NCBI RefSeq assembly: GCF_003201205.1
Contig: NZ_QICN01000003.1
Coordinates: forward strand, 248,001 to 312,000
From: Sinimarinibacterium flocculans
GTDB taxonomy: Bacteria; Pseudomonadota; Gammaproteobacteria; Nevskiales; Nevskiaceae
Length of the DNA stretch: 64,000 bases
Direction: 5' to 3'
This document shows positions 24,653 through 34,676 of this stretch, in pieces. Numbering within the stretch: position 1 is the stretch's first letter; each line of letters starts with the position of its first letter. Position numbers and translations under genes: made by a program. Below the pieces are notes generated by a model. That model worked only from the letters and a program-made list of their open reading frames with translations. It made no database searches and was not told where the DNA came from.

Positions 24653-25309
24653 ATGAGCGACCTGAGACAGCGCCGGGAAGAGGAGAAGGAGCAGCGACGC
24701 GAAGCCATCGTCGATGCCGCGGAACTCGTCTTCACCGAATCGGGCTTCGACGCCGCGAAGATGGAGGACGTGGCCCGCCAGGCGCGGGTTTCACGCGCCC
24801 TGGTCTACCTCTACTTCCGCAACAAGGCCGAACTGCACCTGGCCATCTGCGCGCGGGCGCTGACGCTGCTGCGCGAGCGCTTCGTGGCCGCCGCGGCCAC
24901 CCATGCGCGCGGGCACGACCAGGTGCTGGCACTCGGGCGCAGCTACTTCGCCTTCGCCGACGAGTTTCCGTGCTACTTCCAGGCGCTGACCCGGCTCGAG
25001 GCACATCCGCCGGAGCAGATCGCACCGGATTCGATCGAGCAGACGGTCATGGACTGCGGCCTGGCGGTGCACATGGTCACCGTCAAATGCATCGAGCGCG
25101 GCATGCGCGACGGCTCGATCCGCGCCGATCTGGAGCACCCGCTGCTGAGCGCGCTGTCGCTGTGGGCCTTCACCCACGGACTGATCCAGCTCGCCCGCAC
25201 CAAGCGGCACTTCTTCTCGCGCGTCGGCATCGGCACCGAACGCTTTGTCGAGTACGCGATCGAGCTGGCCGCGCGCGGCCTGCGCCCCGTTCCGGAGAAG
25301 TCCGCATGA
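24653..25309 (+). CDS. TetR-family repressor of the efflux operon
   Basis: A 218-residue TetR/AcrR regulator. The N-terminal helix-turn-helix (about 20-65) reads AIVDAAELVFTESGFDAAKM then VARQARVSRALVYLYFRNKA. The C-terminal ligand domain is variable. I use ATG 24653 because the extra N-terminus of the longer frame would cross the palindromic operator. Its stop overlaps the start of the tolC-like gene (ATGA), so regulator and pump are one operon. It presumably represses until a pump substrate binds. Confidence 0.92.
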   Translation: MSDLRQRREEEKEQRREAIVDAAELVFTESGFDAAKMEDVARQARVSRALVYLYFRNKAELHLAICARALTLLRERFVAAAATHARGHDQVLALGRSYFAFADEFPCYFQALTRLEAHPPEQIAPDSIEQTVMDCGLAVHMVTVKCIERGMRDGSIRADLEHPLLSALSLWAFTHGLIQLARTKRHFFSRVGIGTERFVEYAIELAARGLRPVPEKSA

Positions 25310-26694
25310 AGCGCCTGCTGATCCACGCCATCCTCGGCCTCGCCGCGCCGCTGCTGTCACAGCCGGCTGCCGCGAACGAGCTGCTCGACCGCTACGTGGC
25401 CGAAGCCCTGGACGCCAATCCGGCGCTGCAGGCACGCAGCGCCGCCGCCACGGCCAGCGCCGAGACCGCCGCCGCGGCCCGCGCGCAGCGGCTGCCCGGC
25501 CTCGCGCTCAACGCCCGCTACACGCGGGCCGACGGCGGGCGCACGATCGACTTCCCCGCTGGCGACCTGCTCAACGGCGTCTACGCGACGCTCAACCAGT
25601 TCCTTGTCGAGCGCGGCGAAGAACCGGTCTTCCCGCAGATCGAGAACCAGTCGATCCGCTTGCTGCGCGAAGAAGAGCAGGAAACCAGGCTGAGCCTCAC
25701 CGCCCCGCTGTATGCACCGGCCCTGTGGGCGAACGCCGATGCGCAGACCGCCCTGCACGGCGCGCGACTGGCCGAACGCGAGGCCTACGCGCGCGTGCTG
25801 GTGCGCGAGGTCAAGCGCGCCTACTACGGCGCGATCCAGGCCGAGGCCGCCGAACGCATTCTCGACGCCAGCATCGACCTGCTCGCCGAGGACGTGCGCG
25901 TCTCGCAGGCCCTGATCCAGGCCGGCAAGGCCACGCGCGACCGCGAGCTGCGCGCCGAGGCCGAGCGCCTCGAGGTGCAGCAGCGGCGAGACGAGGCAGC
26001 CGTGCTCGCACGGCAGGCGCGGCGTCGCCTCAACATCCTGCGCGATCGCGACGCCGACGCGCCGCTCGCGCTGCCCGAACCGTCGGCGCTGGCGCGGCCG
26101 GACGCCGCGATCGCCGCTGCGGCCATCCGCCCCGAGCTGCGCCAGCTCGACCGCGCCATCGACGCCGCGGACGCCGGCCGGCGTGCTGCCGGTGCCGCCA
26201 GCCGGCCGACGCTGGCGCTGGCCGCCGACTACGGCATCCAGGGCGAGCGCTACCGCACCGGTGCCGAGGACGACTTCGGCACCGTCTCGCTGGTGCTGAA
26301 CTGGTCGCTGTTCGACTTCGGCCAGCGTCGCGCGACCACGCGCGCCGCCGCGGCCGAGGCCGCGCAGCTGCGGGCCGAACGACGCGAACTGGACCACCAG
26401 CTCGAACTCGCGCGCTGGACCGCCGCGGCTCAGCTCGACACGGCCCGGCGCGCCGTCGACGCCGCCGACGCACGCCTGGCGGCGGCCGAGGAAGTGTTCC
26501 GCATCGCCGAGCGCAAGCGCGCCGCGGCGAGCCTCGCGCAGATCGAGTTCCTCGACGCCCAACGGGCCCTCACCGAAGCCCGGCTTAATGTCGCGATCGC
26601 GCGCTGTACCGCGCTCGATCGCGCTGCAGAACTGGAGCTGGCCAATGCCGGCTATCCCCTGCCCGCGACGCTGGTCGCCGGCACTCCGGAGTAA
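25306..26694 (+). CDS. TolC-family outer-membrane efflux protein
   Basis: A 462-residue outer-membrane factor. The signal peptide is about 1-23 (ILGLAAPLLSQPAAA). Two OEP repeats follow, with the typical ALDANPALQARSAAATASAE opening and long alanine/arginine-rich coiled-coil hairpins (ARRAVDAADARLAAAEEVF). The N-terminus lacks a lipobox Cys. It forms the trimeric exit duct for the RND pump encoded two genes downstream. It overlaps tetR by 4 bp and is 3 bp from the adaptor gene. Confidence 0.92.
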   Translation: MKRLLIHAILGLAAPLLSQPAAANELLDRYVAEALDANPALQARSAAATASAETAAAARAQRLPGLALNARYTRADGGRTIDFPAGDLLNGVYATLNQFLVERGEEPVFPQIENQSIRLLREEEQETRLSLTAPLYAPALWANADAQTALHGARLAEREAYARVLVREVKRAYYGAIQAEAAERILDASIDLLAEDVRVSQALIQAGKATRDRELRAEAERLEVQQRRDEAAVLARQARRRLNILRDRDADAPLALPEPSALARPDAAIAAAAIRPELRQLDRAIDAADAGRRAAGAASRPTLALAADYGIQGERYRTGAEDDFGTVSLVLNWSLFDFGQRRATTRAAAAEAAQLRAERRELDHQLELARWTAAAQLDTARRAVDAADARLAAAEEVFRIAERKRAAASLAQIEFLDAQRALTEARLNVAIARCTALDRAAELELANAGYPLPATLVAGTPE

Positions 26695-26697
26695 GTC

Positions 26698-27756
26698 ATG
26701 ACCACGCGGCTTTCACGTTCCCGTCGCCGGTTCCCGGCCGTGCTGCTGACAGCGACCGCGGTACTGTCGGCCTGTTCGCCGGCGGCGACCGAGACTCCCG
26801 ATGCCGCGCCGCTGCGCGCCGTGCGTATCGCCGTCGTCGAATCCGGGCCGGCACAGCCGCCGGTCGTCGCCACCGGCGTGCTCGCGCCGGCCGACGAGTC
26901 GCGGCTCGCGTTCAAGACCGGCGGCATGATCCGCGAGATCGCCGTGCAGGCCGGCGACACGGTGCACGCCGGTCAACGCCTGGCACGGCTCGAGACCACC
27001 GAGATCGACGCCGCCGTGGCGCAGGCGCGCGAGGCCCACGGCAAGGCGCGCCGCGACCTGGAGCGCGGCCGCGGCCTGTTCGAGGACGACGTGCTGACCC
27101 AGGAGCAGCTCGACGACCTCGAAACCGCCGCCGCGGTTGCGCGTGCCCAGCTCGACGCCGCCGAGTACAACCGCCGCTACGCCGAGATCGTCGCGCCGGC
27201 AGACGGCCGCGTGCTGCGCCGGCTGGCCGAGCCGCGCGAGCTGGTCACGCCCGGTCAGCCGATTCTCGATGTCAGCCGCGGCGGCGATGGCTGGACGCTC
27301 AGGCTCGGTGTGCCCGACCGCGACTTCGTGCGCCTGCATGACGGCGATGCCGCGAGCCTGCGCTTCGACGCCCATCCCGGCCGCAGCTTCGCCGGACGGG
27401 TCAGCCTGCTCGGCGGCGCGGCCGATCCGCGCAGCGGCGTGTTCCCGGTGGAGATCGCCTTCGATGCCGGCGACGCTCGCTTCGCCGCCGGCATGATCGG
27501 CCGTGCCGAGATCGCCGCCGGCAACGGCGGCGATCAGCGCAGCTACGTGCCGCTGTCGGCACTGGTGGAAGGCAACGGCGACGCGATGCTGCTGTTCGTC
27601 CACGAAGGCGGCAGCGTCGCCGCGCGGCGTGTCCCGGTGGCCTTCGTTTCCGGTACGCACGCGGTGCTCGCCGAATCGCTGCCGGAAGGCACGCAGGTGG
27701 TCACCGACGGCGCGCCGTACCTGCGTGACGGCGAAGCCGTGCGCGTCGTCAACTGA
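26698..27756 (+). CDS. RND efflux periplasmic adaptor (lipoprotein)
   Basis: A 352-residue membrane-fusion protein. A lipobox LSAC makes C26 the lipidated residue. A barrel-sandwich/lipoyl part (AVQAGDTVHAGQRLARLETT, about 82-101), an alpha-hairpin (about 100-145) and beta-barrel domains follow (PADGRVLRRLAEPRELVTPGQ). It joins the inner-membrane RND pump to the TolC-like duct. Short spacing on both sides (3 bp and 23 bp) supports one transcript. Length is normal for the family. Confidence 0.92.
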   Translation: MTTRLSRSRRRFPAVLLTATAVLSACSPAATETPDAAPLRAVRIAVVESGPAQPPVVATGVLAPADESRLAFKTGGMIREIAVQAGDTVHAGQRLARLETTEIDAAVAQAREAHGKARRDLERGRGLFEDDVLTQEQLDDLETAAAVARAQLDAAEYNRRYAEIVAPADGRVLRRLAEPRELVTPGQPILDVSRGGDGWTLRLGVPDRDFVRLHDGDAASLRFDAHPGRSFAGRVSLLGGAADPRSGVFPVEIAFDAGDARFAAGMIGRAEIAAGNGGDQRSYVPLSALVEGNGDAMLLFVHEGGSVAARRVPVAFVSGTHAVLAESLPEGTQVVTDGAPYLRDGEAVRVVN

Positions 27757-27779
27757 CCGCCGAACGGAAGGCCCCCGCC

Positions 27780-30700
27780 ATGCGCATCTCCGACTTCGCG
27801 GTCCGCAACGTTCCGTTCATGCTGGTGGTGTTCCTGCTGCTCGTCGCCGTCGGCATCTCGTCGTGGAACAACATCCCGCGTACCGAGGATCCGTACTTCC
27901 CGATCTCCGCGTTCCAGGTCATCGCCGTCTACCCCGGCGCCGATCCGGTCGAAGTCGAGCGCCAGGTGGTCGAGCCGATCGAGGATGCGATCAACACGCT
28001 CGACGACCTCAAGGAGATGGTCTCCACCTCCGACGACTCGCTCGGCATCGTGCGCATCGAGTTCGAGGCGCATGTCGACGTCGACAAGAAGTACGACGAG
28101 GTCACGCGCGAGATCGCCGCACTCGGGCCGGAGCTGCCGGACGGCCTGGCGAGCCTCGAGGTCAAGAAGATCAACCCGGGCTACGTCAACATCGTGCAGA
28201 TCGCGCTGGCGTCGGACACGGTGTCCTGGCGGACGCTCGAGGACGCCGCCGAGGCGCTCAAGGACCGGCTCGAACGCGTGCCCGGCGTGCGCGAGTCCGA
28301 GACCTGGGCCTTCCCCGATCGCGAGCTGCGCGTAGAGCTGGACCTCGCGCGCCTGGCCGAGCTGAAGCTGCGGGCGACGCAGGTGCTGCAGGCGGTCTCG
28401 GCGCAGAACACCAATGTCCCGGGCGGCGGCGTCGAGATCGGCAGCCGCCGCTTCAACCTCAAGACCAGCGGCAGCTACGACTCGCCCGAGGAAGTGCTCG
28501 ACACCGTCGTCGCCGGTCATGGCGACAGCGTGATCCGCGTGCGCGACGTCGCCGAGGTGCGTTGGGATCACGGCCCGCTCGACCACACCGCACGGCTCGA
28601 CGGTCGCCGCGCCGTCTGGGTCACGGCGAACCAGAAACCCGGGCAGAACATCTTCGTCACGCAGCAGGCGATCGCGACCGTCGTCGAGTCCTTCGCCGCC
28701 GAGCTGCCCGCGGGCGTCGAGCTGATCAGCGCCTTCGACCAGTCGAAGAACGTGCGCAACCGCCTCAACCGCCTGAGTGCGGACTTCCTCATCGCCATCG
28801 TGCTGGTGTCGGTGACGCTGCTGCCGCTGGGCCTGCGCGCGGCCGGCATCGTCATGGTGTCGATACCACTGTCGTTGCTGACCGGTGTCGCCGCCCTGTA
28901 CTTCACCGGTTTCTCGCTCAACCAGCTGTCGATCGCCGGCTTCGTCGTCGCACTCGGCCTGCTGGTCGACGACTCCATCGTCGTCGTCGAGAACATTGCG
29001 CGCTTCCTGCGCATGGGCCACTCGCGCCAGCAGGCGGCGATCCTGGCAACGCGACAGATCTCGCTGGCCGTAGTCGGCTGTACCGCGGTGCTGCTGTTCG
29101 CCTTCCTGCCGCTGCTGTCGCTGCCCGGCAACGCCGGCAAGTTCATCCGCTCGCTGCCGGCCGCGGTGACGTTCACGGTCGCCGCCTCGCTGTTCATCGC
29201 ACTGACGATCATTCCGTTCCTGGCCTCGCGCGTATTGCCACGCGAGGAACCGGCCGAAGGCAACCGCGCGCTGCAGGCGCTGCTGCGCGTGATCCATGGC
29301 GTCTACGCGCCGTGGTTGCGACGCGCACTCGCGTTTCCGCGCACGACGGTGCTGCTGTCGCTGGCTGCGGTCGCCGCGAGCTTCGCGCTGGTGCCGATGA
29401 TCGGCATGAGCATGTTCCCCAAGGCCGACACGCCGCAGTTCCTGGTCCAGATCACGCTGCCGAACGGCAGCAGCATCGCGCGCACCGACGAGGTGCTGCG
29501 GCAGGCGGAGGACATCCTGCGTGCGCAGCCCGAGGTCGAGCACACGATGGCCAACCTCGGTCGCGGCAACCCGCAGATCTACTACAACGTCTTCCAGCGC
29601 GAGTACGCCGCGCACACCGCGGAAATCTTCGTGCAGCTGCGCGAGTTCCGCGGCGAGGCGACGCGGCGCCTGCTCGACGAGCTGCGCACACAGCTCGACG
29701 CCATTCCCGGCGCCGAGATCGTCCTCAAGGAATTCGAGAACGGCCCGCCGATGGAGGCGCCGATCGCGATCCGGGTGATCGGGCCGGACCTCGCCACCCT
29801 GCGCAGCATCGCCGCCGAGGTGGAGACACTGATGCGTGCGACACCGGGCACGCGCAACGTCGTCAACAACCAGCGCCGCCCGCGCGTGGACCTGGACCTG
29901 GGCATCGACACCACCAAGGCCGGCCTGCTCGGCGTCGCCCCGCTGGAACTGGACCAGATCGTGCGCATGGCGGTGGCCGGCATCGAGGCCGGCGAGTTCC
30001 GCGAGGCCGATGGCGACAGCTACCCGATCGTGCTGCGCGCGCCGCTGTCCGACCGCCCGACGCTGGGCGCGCTCGACGGCCTGCACGTGGGCAGTGCCAG
30101 CGGCGCGCAGATTCCGCTCGCACAGCTCACCGCACCGCGGCTGGTCGAATCGCCGCCGCTGATCTACCGGCGCGACCGCGAGCGCGCGATCCTGATCTCG
30201 GCGTACACCGAGACCGGCTACAACACCGAGCGCGTCACCTACGACGTCCTCGACCAGATCACCGCGCGCGACTGGCCGCAGGGCTACCGCTTCGTCGCCG
30301 CCGGCGAGATCGAGAGCCGCGAGGACAGCTTCGCCGGTTTCGGCACGGCGATCCTGGTCGCAGTCTTCGGCATCCTCGCCGTGCTGGTGCTGGAGTTCGG
30401 CAGCTTCAAGTCGACGCTGATCGTCGCCACCGTGGTGCCGCTGGGCATCATGGGCGGCATTCTCATGCTGTGGTTGACCGGCAATTCGCTGAGCTTCACG
30501 GCGATGATCGGCTTCATCGCACTGACCGGCATCGAGATCAAGAACTCGATCCTGCTGGTCGACTTCACCAACCAGTTGCGCCAGCAGGGACGTCCGTTGA
30601 TGGATGCCATCGTCGAGGCCGGCGAGATCCGCTTCCTGCCGATCCTGCTGACCTCGGTCACGGCAATCGGCGGCCTGACGCCACTGGCGGTGCAGGGCGC

Positions 30701-30863
30701 GGCGCTGTACGCGCCGATGGCCTGGGTCATCATCGGCGGGCTGATCACCTCGACGCTGATCGGCCGCCTGGTCACGCCGGTGATGTACCGGCTGCTGCCG
30801 CCGGAACTCAACCCGGAAGCGGCCACCGGCGTCGCCGTGCCGGAGCTGCACCCGGCGCGTTAA
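27780..30863 (+). CDS. RND efflux pump permease
   Basis: A 1027-residue RND transporter with twelve predicted helices and two large periplasmic loops. TM4 carries the proton-relay pair in GLLVDDSIVVVEN (D397, D398). The N-terminus (AVRNVPFMLVVFLLLVAVG) and NTERV/ENGPP-rich porter domains resemble the multidrug (HAE1-like) group, but a shorter sequence than AcrB and the single adaptor suggest a divergent subgroup. It exports hydrophobic or amphiphilic compounds using proton-motive force. Last gene of the tetR operon. No terminator is evident before opgD, 78 bp downstream. Confidence 0.93.
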   Translation: MRISDFAVRNVPFMLVVFLLLVAVGISSWNNIPRTEDPYFPISAFQVIAVYPGADPVEVERQVVEPIEDAINTLDDLKEMVSTSDDSLGIVRIEFEAHVDVDKKYDEVTREIAALGPELPDGLASLEVKKINPGYVNIVQIALASDTVSWRTLEDAAEALKDRLERVPGVRESETWAFPDRELRVELDLARLAELKLRATQVLQAVSAQNTNVPGGGVEIGSRRFNLKTSGSYDSPEEVLDTVVAGHGDSVIRVRDVAEVRWDHGPLDHTARLDGRRAVWVTANQKPGQNIFVTQQAIATVVESFAAELPAGVELISAFDQSKNVRNRLNRLSADFLIAIVLVSVTLLPLGLRAAGIVMVSIPLSLLTGVAALYFTGFSLNQLSIAGFVVALGLLVDDSIVVVENIARFLRMGHSRQQAAILATRQISLAVVGCTAVLLFAFLPLLSLPGNAGKFIRSLPAAVTFTVAASLFIALTIIPFLASRVLPREEPAEGNRALQALLRVIHGVYAPWLRRALAFPRTTVLLSLAAVAASFALVPMIGMSMFPKADTPQFLVQITLPNGSSIARTDEVLRQAEDILRAQPEVEHTMANLGRGNPQIYYNVFQREYAAHTAEIFVQLREFRGEATRRLLDELRTQLDAIPGAEIVLKEFENGPPMEAPIAIRVIGPDLATLRSIAAEVETLMRATPGTRNVVNNQRRPRVDLDLGIDTTKAGLLGVAPLELDQIVRMAVAGIEAGEFREADGDSYPIVLRAPLSDRPTLGALDGLHVGSASGAQIPLAQLTAPRLVESPPLIYRRDRERAILISAYTETGYNTERVTYDVLDQITARDWPQGYRFVAAGEIESREDSFAGFGTAILVAVFGILAVLVLEFGSFKSTLIVATVVPLGIMGGILMLWLTGNSLSFTAMIGFIALTGIEIKNSILLVDFTNQLRQQGRPLMDAIVEAGEIRFLPILLTSVTAIGGLTPLAVQGAALYAPMAWVIIGGLITSTLIGRLVTPVMYRLLPPELNPEAATGVAVPELHPAR

Positions 30864-30941
30864 AGCGGCGTTCATTGCCCGGCGGGTCAACTGCCGCCCT
30901 GCGATGATGCGCCGCTCTCCCGGCGGCGGCCGGACACGACC

Positions 30942-32525
30942 ATGAATCGACGCGAACTGCTGCGCGCCGCGACGGCGCTTTCCCTCTACGGCCTGCCCGC
31001 GGCGGCCCTGCTCGGCGGCCGCGCAGCGGCGGCACCGGCCGCGCCCTTCGACTACGCCTGGCTCAAGGGGCGCGCGCGCACGCTCGCGGCGGCCGCGTAC
31101 GTCGAGCCGAAAAACGAACTGCCGGAAGTGCTCGACAGCATCTCCTGGGACGACTATCAGAAGCTGAGCTTCGTCAAGAAGCACGCGCTCTGGCACGGTG
31201 ACGATCTGGCCTTCCGCGTCGAGATGTTCCACCCGGGCCTGTTCTTCAAGCACCCGGTGCAGATCTTCGAACTCGTCGATGGTCAGGCGCGGCATGTCGA
31301 CTACGACCCGGATCAGTTCGAGACCGGTCATCTGAAGCTGGGGCGCCTCTCGAAGAATCTGGGCTACGCCGGATTCCGCCTGCTGCACCACTCCGACTGG
31401 ACCCGCGACATCGCCGCGTTTCTCGGCGCTTCGTACTTCCGCGCCGTCGGCGCCGAGCGCCAGTACGGCCTGTCGGCGCGCGGCCTGGCGATCGACACCG
31501 GCCTGCCGAGGCCCGAGGAGTTTCCGCGCTTCACCACGTTCTGGATCGAACGGCCGGCTGCCGGCAGCAACGAACTCGTCGTCTACGCCCTGCTCGATTC
31601 ACCGAGCGTCGCCGGCGCGTATCGCTTCGGCATCGTGCCCGGCGAGAACCTGACCATGGACGTCGACGCCGCGCTGTATCCGCGCAAGCCGATCGAGCGT
31701 CTCGGCATCGCACCGCTGACGAGCATGTACCAGACCGGCGAGAACGACCGCCGCTTCGCCTACGACTTCCGCCCCGAGATCCACGACTCGGACGGCCTGG
31801 CGCTCGCGACCGGCGCCGGCGAATGGATCTGGCGGCCGCTGGTCAATCCGCGCGACGTCCGCGTCAACTCGTTCTTCGACGACAACCCGCGCGGCTTCGG
31901 CCTGCTGCAGCGCGACCGCGACTTCGACCATTACCAGGACGACGGCGTCTGGTACGACCGCCGGCCGAGCCTGTGGGTCGAGCCGCGCAACGGGCCCGCA
32001 GGGACCGGCTGGGGCAAGGGCGCGGTGCAGCTGGTCGAGATTCCGACCGTCGACGAAACCTTCGACAACATCGTCGCCTTCTGGAATCCGCAGACGCCCG
32101 TGCAAGCCGGCGAGGAGTATCTGTTCGGCTACCGCCTGCACTGGGGTGCCAGACCGCCCGTGCAGCCCGCACTGGCGACCGTGCAGGCCACGCGCACCGG
32201 TCTCGGCGGCGTGATCGGCCAGAAGCGCGAGTACTTCTCGTGGCGCTTCGCGGTCGACTTCGCCGGCGGTGCGCTCGCGCTGCTCGGCGACGAGGCCGAC
32301 ATCGAGGCCGAGGTCAGCGCTTCGCGCGGCCGCATCGAGCTGGTGTCGGCGCGCCCGCTGACGCCGATCAGGGGCCGTCGCGCCCTGTTCGACATCGTGC
32401 CGCCGGACGAATCGACCGAGCCCATCGACCTGCGCCTGGTGCTGCGCAATGGCAGGCAGCCGGTATCGGAGACCTGGGTCTACCAGTGGCAGCCGCCGCC
32501 GGCAGGCGAGCGCAAGCTGTACTGA
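30942..32525 (+). CDS. opgD: Periplasmic glucan biosynthesis protein (OpgD/OpgG family)
   Basis: A 527-residue MdoG/OpgD-family protein. A twin-arginine signal (MNRRELLRAATALSL, cleaved near ALLGGRAAA) points to Tat export, which is typical of OpgD rather than OpgG. Family stretches include FYRPGLFFKHPV-like MFHPGLFFKHPVQIFE, FGASYFRA-like FLGASYFRAVG, and the C-terminal EYFSWRFAVDFAGG. It helps shape or branch osmoregulated periplasmic glucans. The glucosyltransferase OpgH is not in the window. The gene converges on hutG with 16 bp between stops. Confidence 0.92.
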   Translation: MNRRELLRAATALSLYGLPAAALLGGRAAAAPAAPFDYAWLKGRARTLAAAAYVEPKNELPEVLDSISWDDYQKLSFVKKHALWHGDDLAFRVEMFHPGLFFKHPVQIFELVDGQARHVDYDPDQFETGHLKLGRLSKNLGYAGFRLLHHSDWTRDIAAFLGASYFRAVGAERQYGLSARGLAIDTGLPRPEEFPRFTTFWIERPAAGSNELVVYALLDSPSVAGAYRFGIVPGENLTMDVDAALYPRKPIERLGIAPLTSMYQTGENDRRFAYDFRPEIHDSDGLALATGAGEWIWRPLVNPRDVRVNSFFDDNPRGFGLLQRDRDFDHYQDDGVWYDRRPSLWVEPRNGPAGTGWGKGAVQLVEIPTVDETFDNIVAFWNPQTPVQAGEEYLFGYRLHWGARPPVQPALATVQATRTGLGGVIGQKREYFSWRFAVDFAGGALALLGDEADIEAEVSASRGRIELVSARPLTPIRGRRALFDIVPPDESTEPIDLRLVLRNGRQPVSETWVYQWQPPPAGERKLY

Positions 32526-32541
32526 GACGTCCGCCCGCTCG

Positions 32542-33366
32542 TCACGGCGTCCAGCGCAGCAGCACGTCGACGAGCCGCCGCAGCACCTGCTGCAGCGGCT
32601 GCGCCCTGCGCGCATCCCACGGCCACGGCGGCTGCTCGTCCATGTAGCACGCCTGTGCGATCTCGAGCTGCAGTGCGTGCACGCCGTCCTGCGGCCGACC
32701 GTAGTGGCGCGTGATGTAGCCGCCCTTGAAACGGCCGTCGCGCACGGCGCCGAAATCCGATCGCTGCAGCACCGCGAACGCGGCGTCGCCCAGCCCGGCC
32801 GGGCAACTCGCGCCGTCCGCCGTGCCGAGGTTCAGGTCGGGCAGCCGCCCGTCGAAGAAACGCGGCACGGCCGAACGGATCGAGTGGGCGTCGAGCAGGA
32901 TCGCATGGCCGTGACGCGCGCGAATCGCGTCGAGCCGCTGCCGCAGGCGCCGGTGATACGGCGTCCAGTACCGCGCCATCCGCCGTTCGACCTCGGCGGC
33001 GTCGGGCGCGGCGCCTGCGTACAGCGGTTCACGGTCGAAGCTCAGCAGCGGCACACGCTCGCTGTTGTCGGCGCCCGGATACAGCGCAGCGCCCTGCGGA
33101 TCGCGGTTCAGGTCGACGACATAGCGGGCATGGGTGGCCGCCATCAGGCTCGCCCCGACTTCACCCGCGAAGCCGTAGAGCAGATGCACGTGCCAGTCGG
33201 CGTCCGGCACGTTCTGCGCGATCGGCGTCATCTGCGCCCGCAGCGCCGGCGGCATGTACGTCCCGGCGTGCGGTACGTCGATCAGCAGCGGCGAGTCGCC
33301 GTCGATCCAGACGTCGAGCCTGTCGTCTGCCGATACGTCACCTACGGGTGCATCGTCTGCGGTCAC
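32542..33366 (-). CDS. hutG: N-formylglutamate deformylase
   Basis: A 274-residue N-formylglutamate amidohydrolase. It hydrolyses N-formyl-L-glutamate to glutamate and formate, the last step of the five-step histidine pathway. Visible features are [17 protein letters not shown] (His/zinc region), the conserved [31 protein letters not shown], and [10 protein letters not shown] near the C-terminus. The GTG start at 33366 overlaps the hutI stop (GTGA), so they are translationally coupled. A longer in-frame extension upstream is antisense noise inside hutI. Having this enzyme together with HutF confirms the formylglutamate branch. Confidence 0.93.
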   Translation of the reverse strand: MTADDAPVGDVSADDRLDVWIDGDSPLLIDVPHAGTYMPPALRAQMTPIAQNVPDADWHVHLLYGFAGEVGASLMAATHARYVVDLNRDPQGAALYPGADNSERVPLLSFDREPLYAGAAPDAAEVERRMARYWTPYHRRLRQRLDAIRARHGHAILLDAHSIRSAVPRFFDGRLPDLNLGTADGASCPAGLGDAAFAVLQRSDFGAVRDGRFKGGYITRHYGRPQDGVHALQLEIAQACYMDEQPPWPWDARRAQPLQQVLRRLVDVLLRWTP

Positions 33367-34583
33367 GTCGCCTCCACCGGTACGCCGTCGACCACGCGGC
33401 CGACACAGGAGCGACCGCCGATCCAGTACGCGAGTTCGCGCGGATGCGCGACGTCCCAGAGGGCGAAGTCCGCGCGCAGGCCGATCGCGAGCCGGCCGCG
33501 ATCGGCGTGCAGGCCGAGCGCCCGCGCGGCATGGCGGGTCATGCCGGCCAGGGCCTCGTCCGGCGCGAGCCCGAACAGCGTGCAGGCCATGTTGAGCATC
33601 AACAGCGGCGACGCGCACGGCGAGGTGCCCGGATTGCAGTCGGTCGCCACCGCCATCGGCACGCCGAGCCGCCGCATCGCGGCAACCGGCGGCGCCCGTG
33701 TCTCGCGCAGCGCGTAGTAGGCGCCGGGCAGCAGCACCGCGACGGTGCCGGCGCCCGCCATCGCCGCGAGTCCGGCGTCGCTGACGTACTCAAGATGGTC
33801 CGCGGACAACGCGGCCACGGACGCGGCAAGTTGTGCGCCACCGCCGTCCGACAACTGTTCGGCATGCAGCTTCACCGGCAGGCCGAGCATGCGCGCCGCG
33901 TCGAATAGGCGGCGCAGCTGCGCCGGCGTGAACGCGATCGGCTCGCAGTAGCCATCGACGGCGTCGACCAGATGCTCGGCGTGCAGCGCCGGCAGCAGCG
34001 TCGTTGCCAGCGCATCGATGTAATCGTCGGCGCGACCGGCGTACTCCGGCGGCAGCGTGTGCGCGCCGAGAAAGGTCGTCGTCACATGCACGCGCTGCTC
34101 ACTGCCGAGCCGGCGCGCCACCCGCAGGCAGCGGCGCTCCGCGTGCAGTTCCAGGCCATAACCGGACTTGATCTCGACCGAGGTCACGCCCTGTGCCGAC
34201 AGCGCATGCAGCCGCCGGAGGCTCTGCTCGTACAGTGCCTGCTCGTCGGCGGCGCGCGTCGCGCGCACCGTCGACAGGATGCCGCCGCCGGCCGCGGCGA
34301 TCTCGGCATAGCTCGCCCCCTGAAGACGGCGTTCGAACTCGTCCGCGCGGCTGCCGGCCCAGACAAGATGCGTGTGGCAGTCGATCAGACCGGGCGTCAA
34401 CCAGCCGCCGCCGCCGTCATGGCTGACGGCCGACTGCAGGTTCTGCGGCAGCCGCGCGCGCGGTCCGAGCCAGGTGATGCGCCCGTCGCGCACAGCGATC
34501 GCGGCGTCCTCGATCTCGCCGTAGCCGCTCGGCGTGTCGAGCGTCGCGAGATGCAGGTTGGTCCAGACCGCATCGACCTGCAT
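33363..34583 (-). CDS. hutI: Imidazolonepropionase
   Basis: A 406-residue amidohydrolase that opens imidazolone propionate to formiminoglutamate. Metal ligands lie in [15 protein letters not shown] (H70, H72) and [13 protein letters not shown]; the substrate-binding [15 protein letters not shown] and [10 protein letters not shown] are typical of HutI. I use ATG 34583, because the longer frame begins inside the palindromic repeat between hutF and hutI. Its stop overlaps the hutG start by 4 bp. Confidence 0.95.
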   Translation of the reverse strand: MQVDAVWTNLHLATLDTPSGYGEIEDAAIAVRDGRITWLGPRARLPQNLQSAVSHDGGGGWLTPGLIDCHTHLVWAGSRADEFERRLQGASYAEIAAAGGGILSTVRATRAADEQALYEQSLRRLHALSAQGVTSVEIKSGYGLELHAERRCLRVARRLGSEQRVHVTTTFLGAHTLPPEYAGRADDYIDALATTLLPALHAEHLVDAVDGYCEPIAFTPAQLRRLFDAARMLGLPVKLHAEQLSDGGGAQLAASVAALSADHLEYVSDAGLAAMAGAGTVAVLLPGAYYALRETRAPPVAAMRRLGVPMAVATDCNPGTSPCASPLLMLNMACTLFGLAPDEALAGMTRHAARALGLHADRGRLAIGLRADFALWDVAHPRELAYWIGGRSCVGRVVDGVPVEAT

Positions 34584-34596
34584 CGCGCTATTCCCC

Positions 34597-34669
34597 TGCA
34601 GGAGCGCCTTCAGGCGCGACCCGACGCGACGCGAACCGGCCCGCGGTCGCGCCTGAAGGCGCTCCTGCA
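34597..34669. repeat. REP-like palindrome inside the hut operon
   Basis: Two perfect 24-base arms (34597-34620 and 34646-34669), beginning TGCAGGAGCGCC and ending GGCGCTCCTGCA, are separated by 25 bases. The repeat fills the gap between hutF and hutI, the only real gap in the operon, and would form a very stable mRNA hairpin. Similar ends occur at 43868-43935 and 53052-53081. Confidence 0.8.
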
Positions 34670-34676
34670 TATCCGC

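Noticed and set aside
27543-31391. A very long open frame antisense to the RND pump and opgD
   Set aside because: Low-complexity Arg/Asp/Gln content, spans two real genes; a GC-driven artefact.
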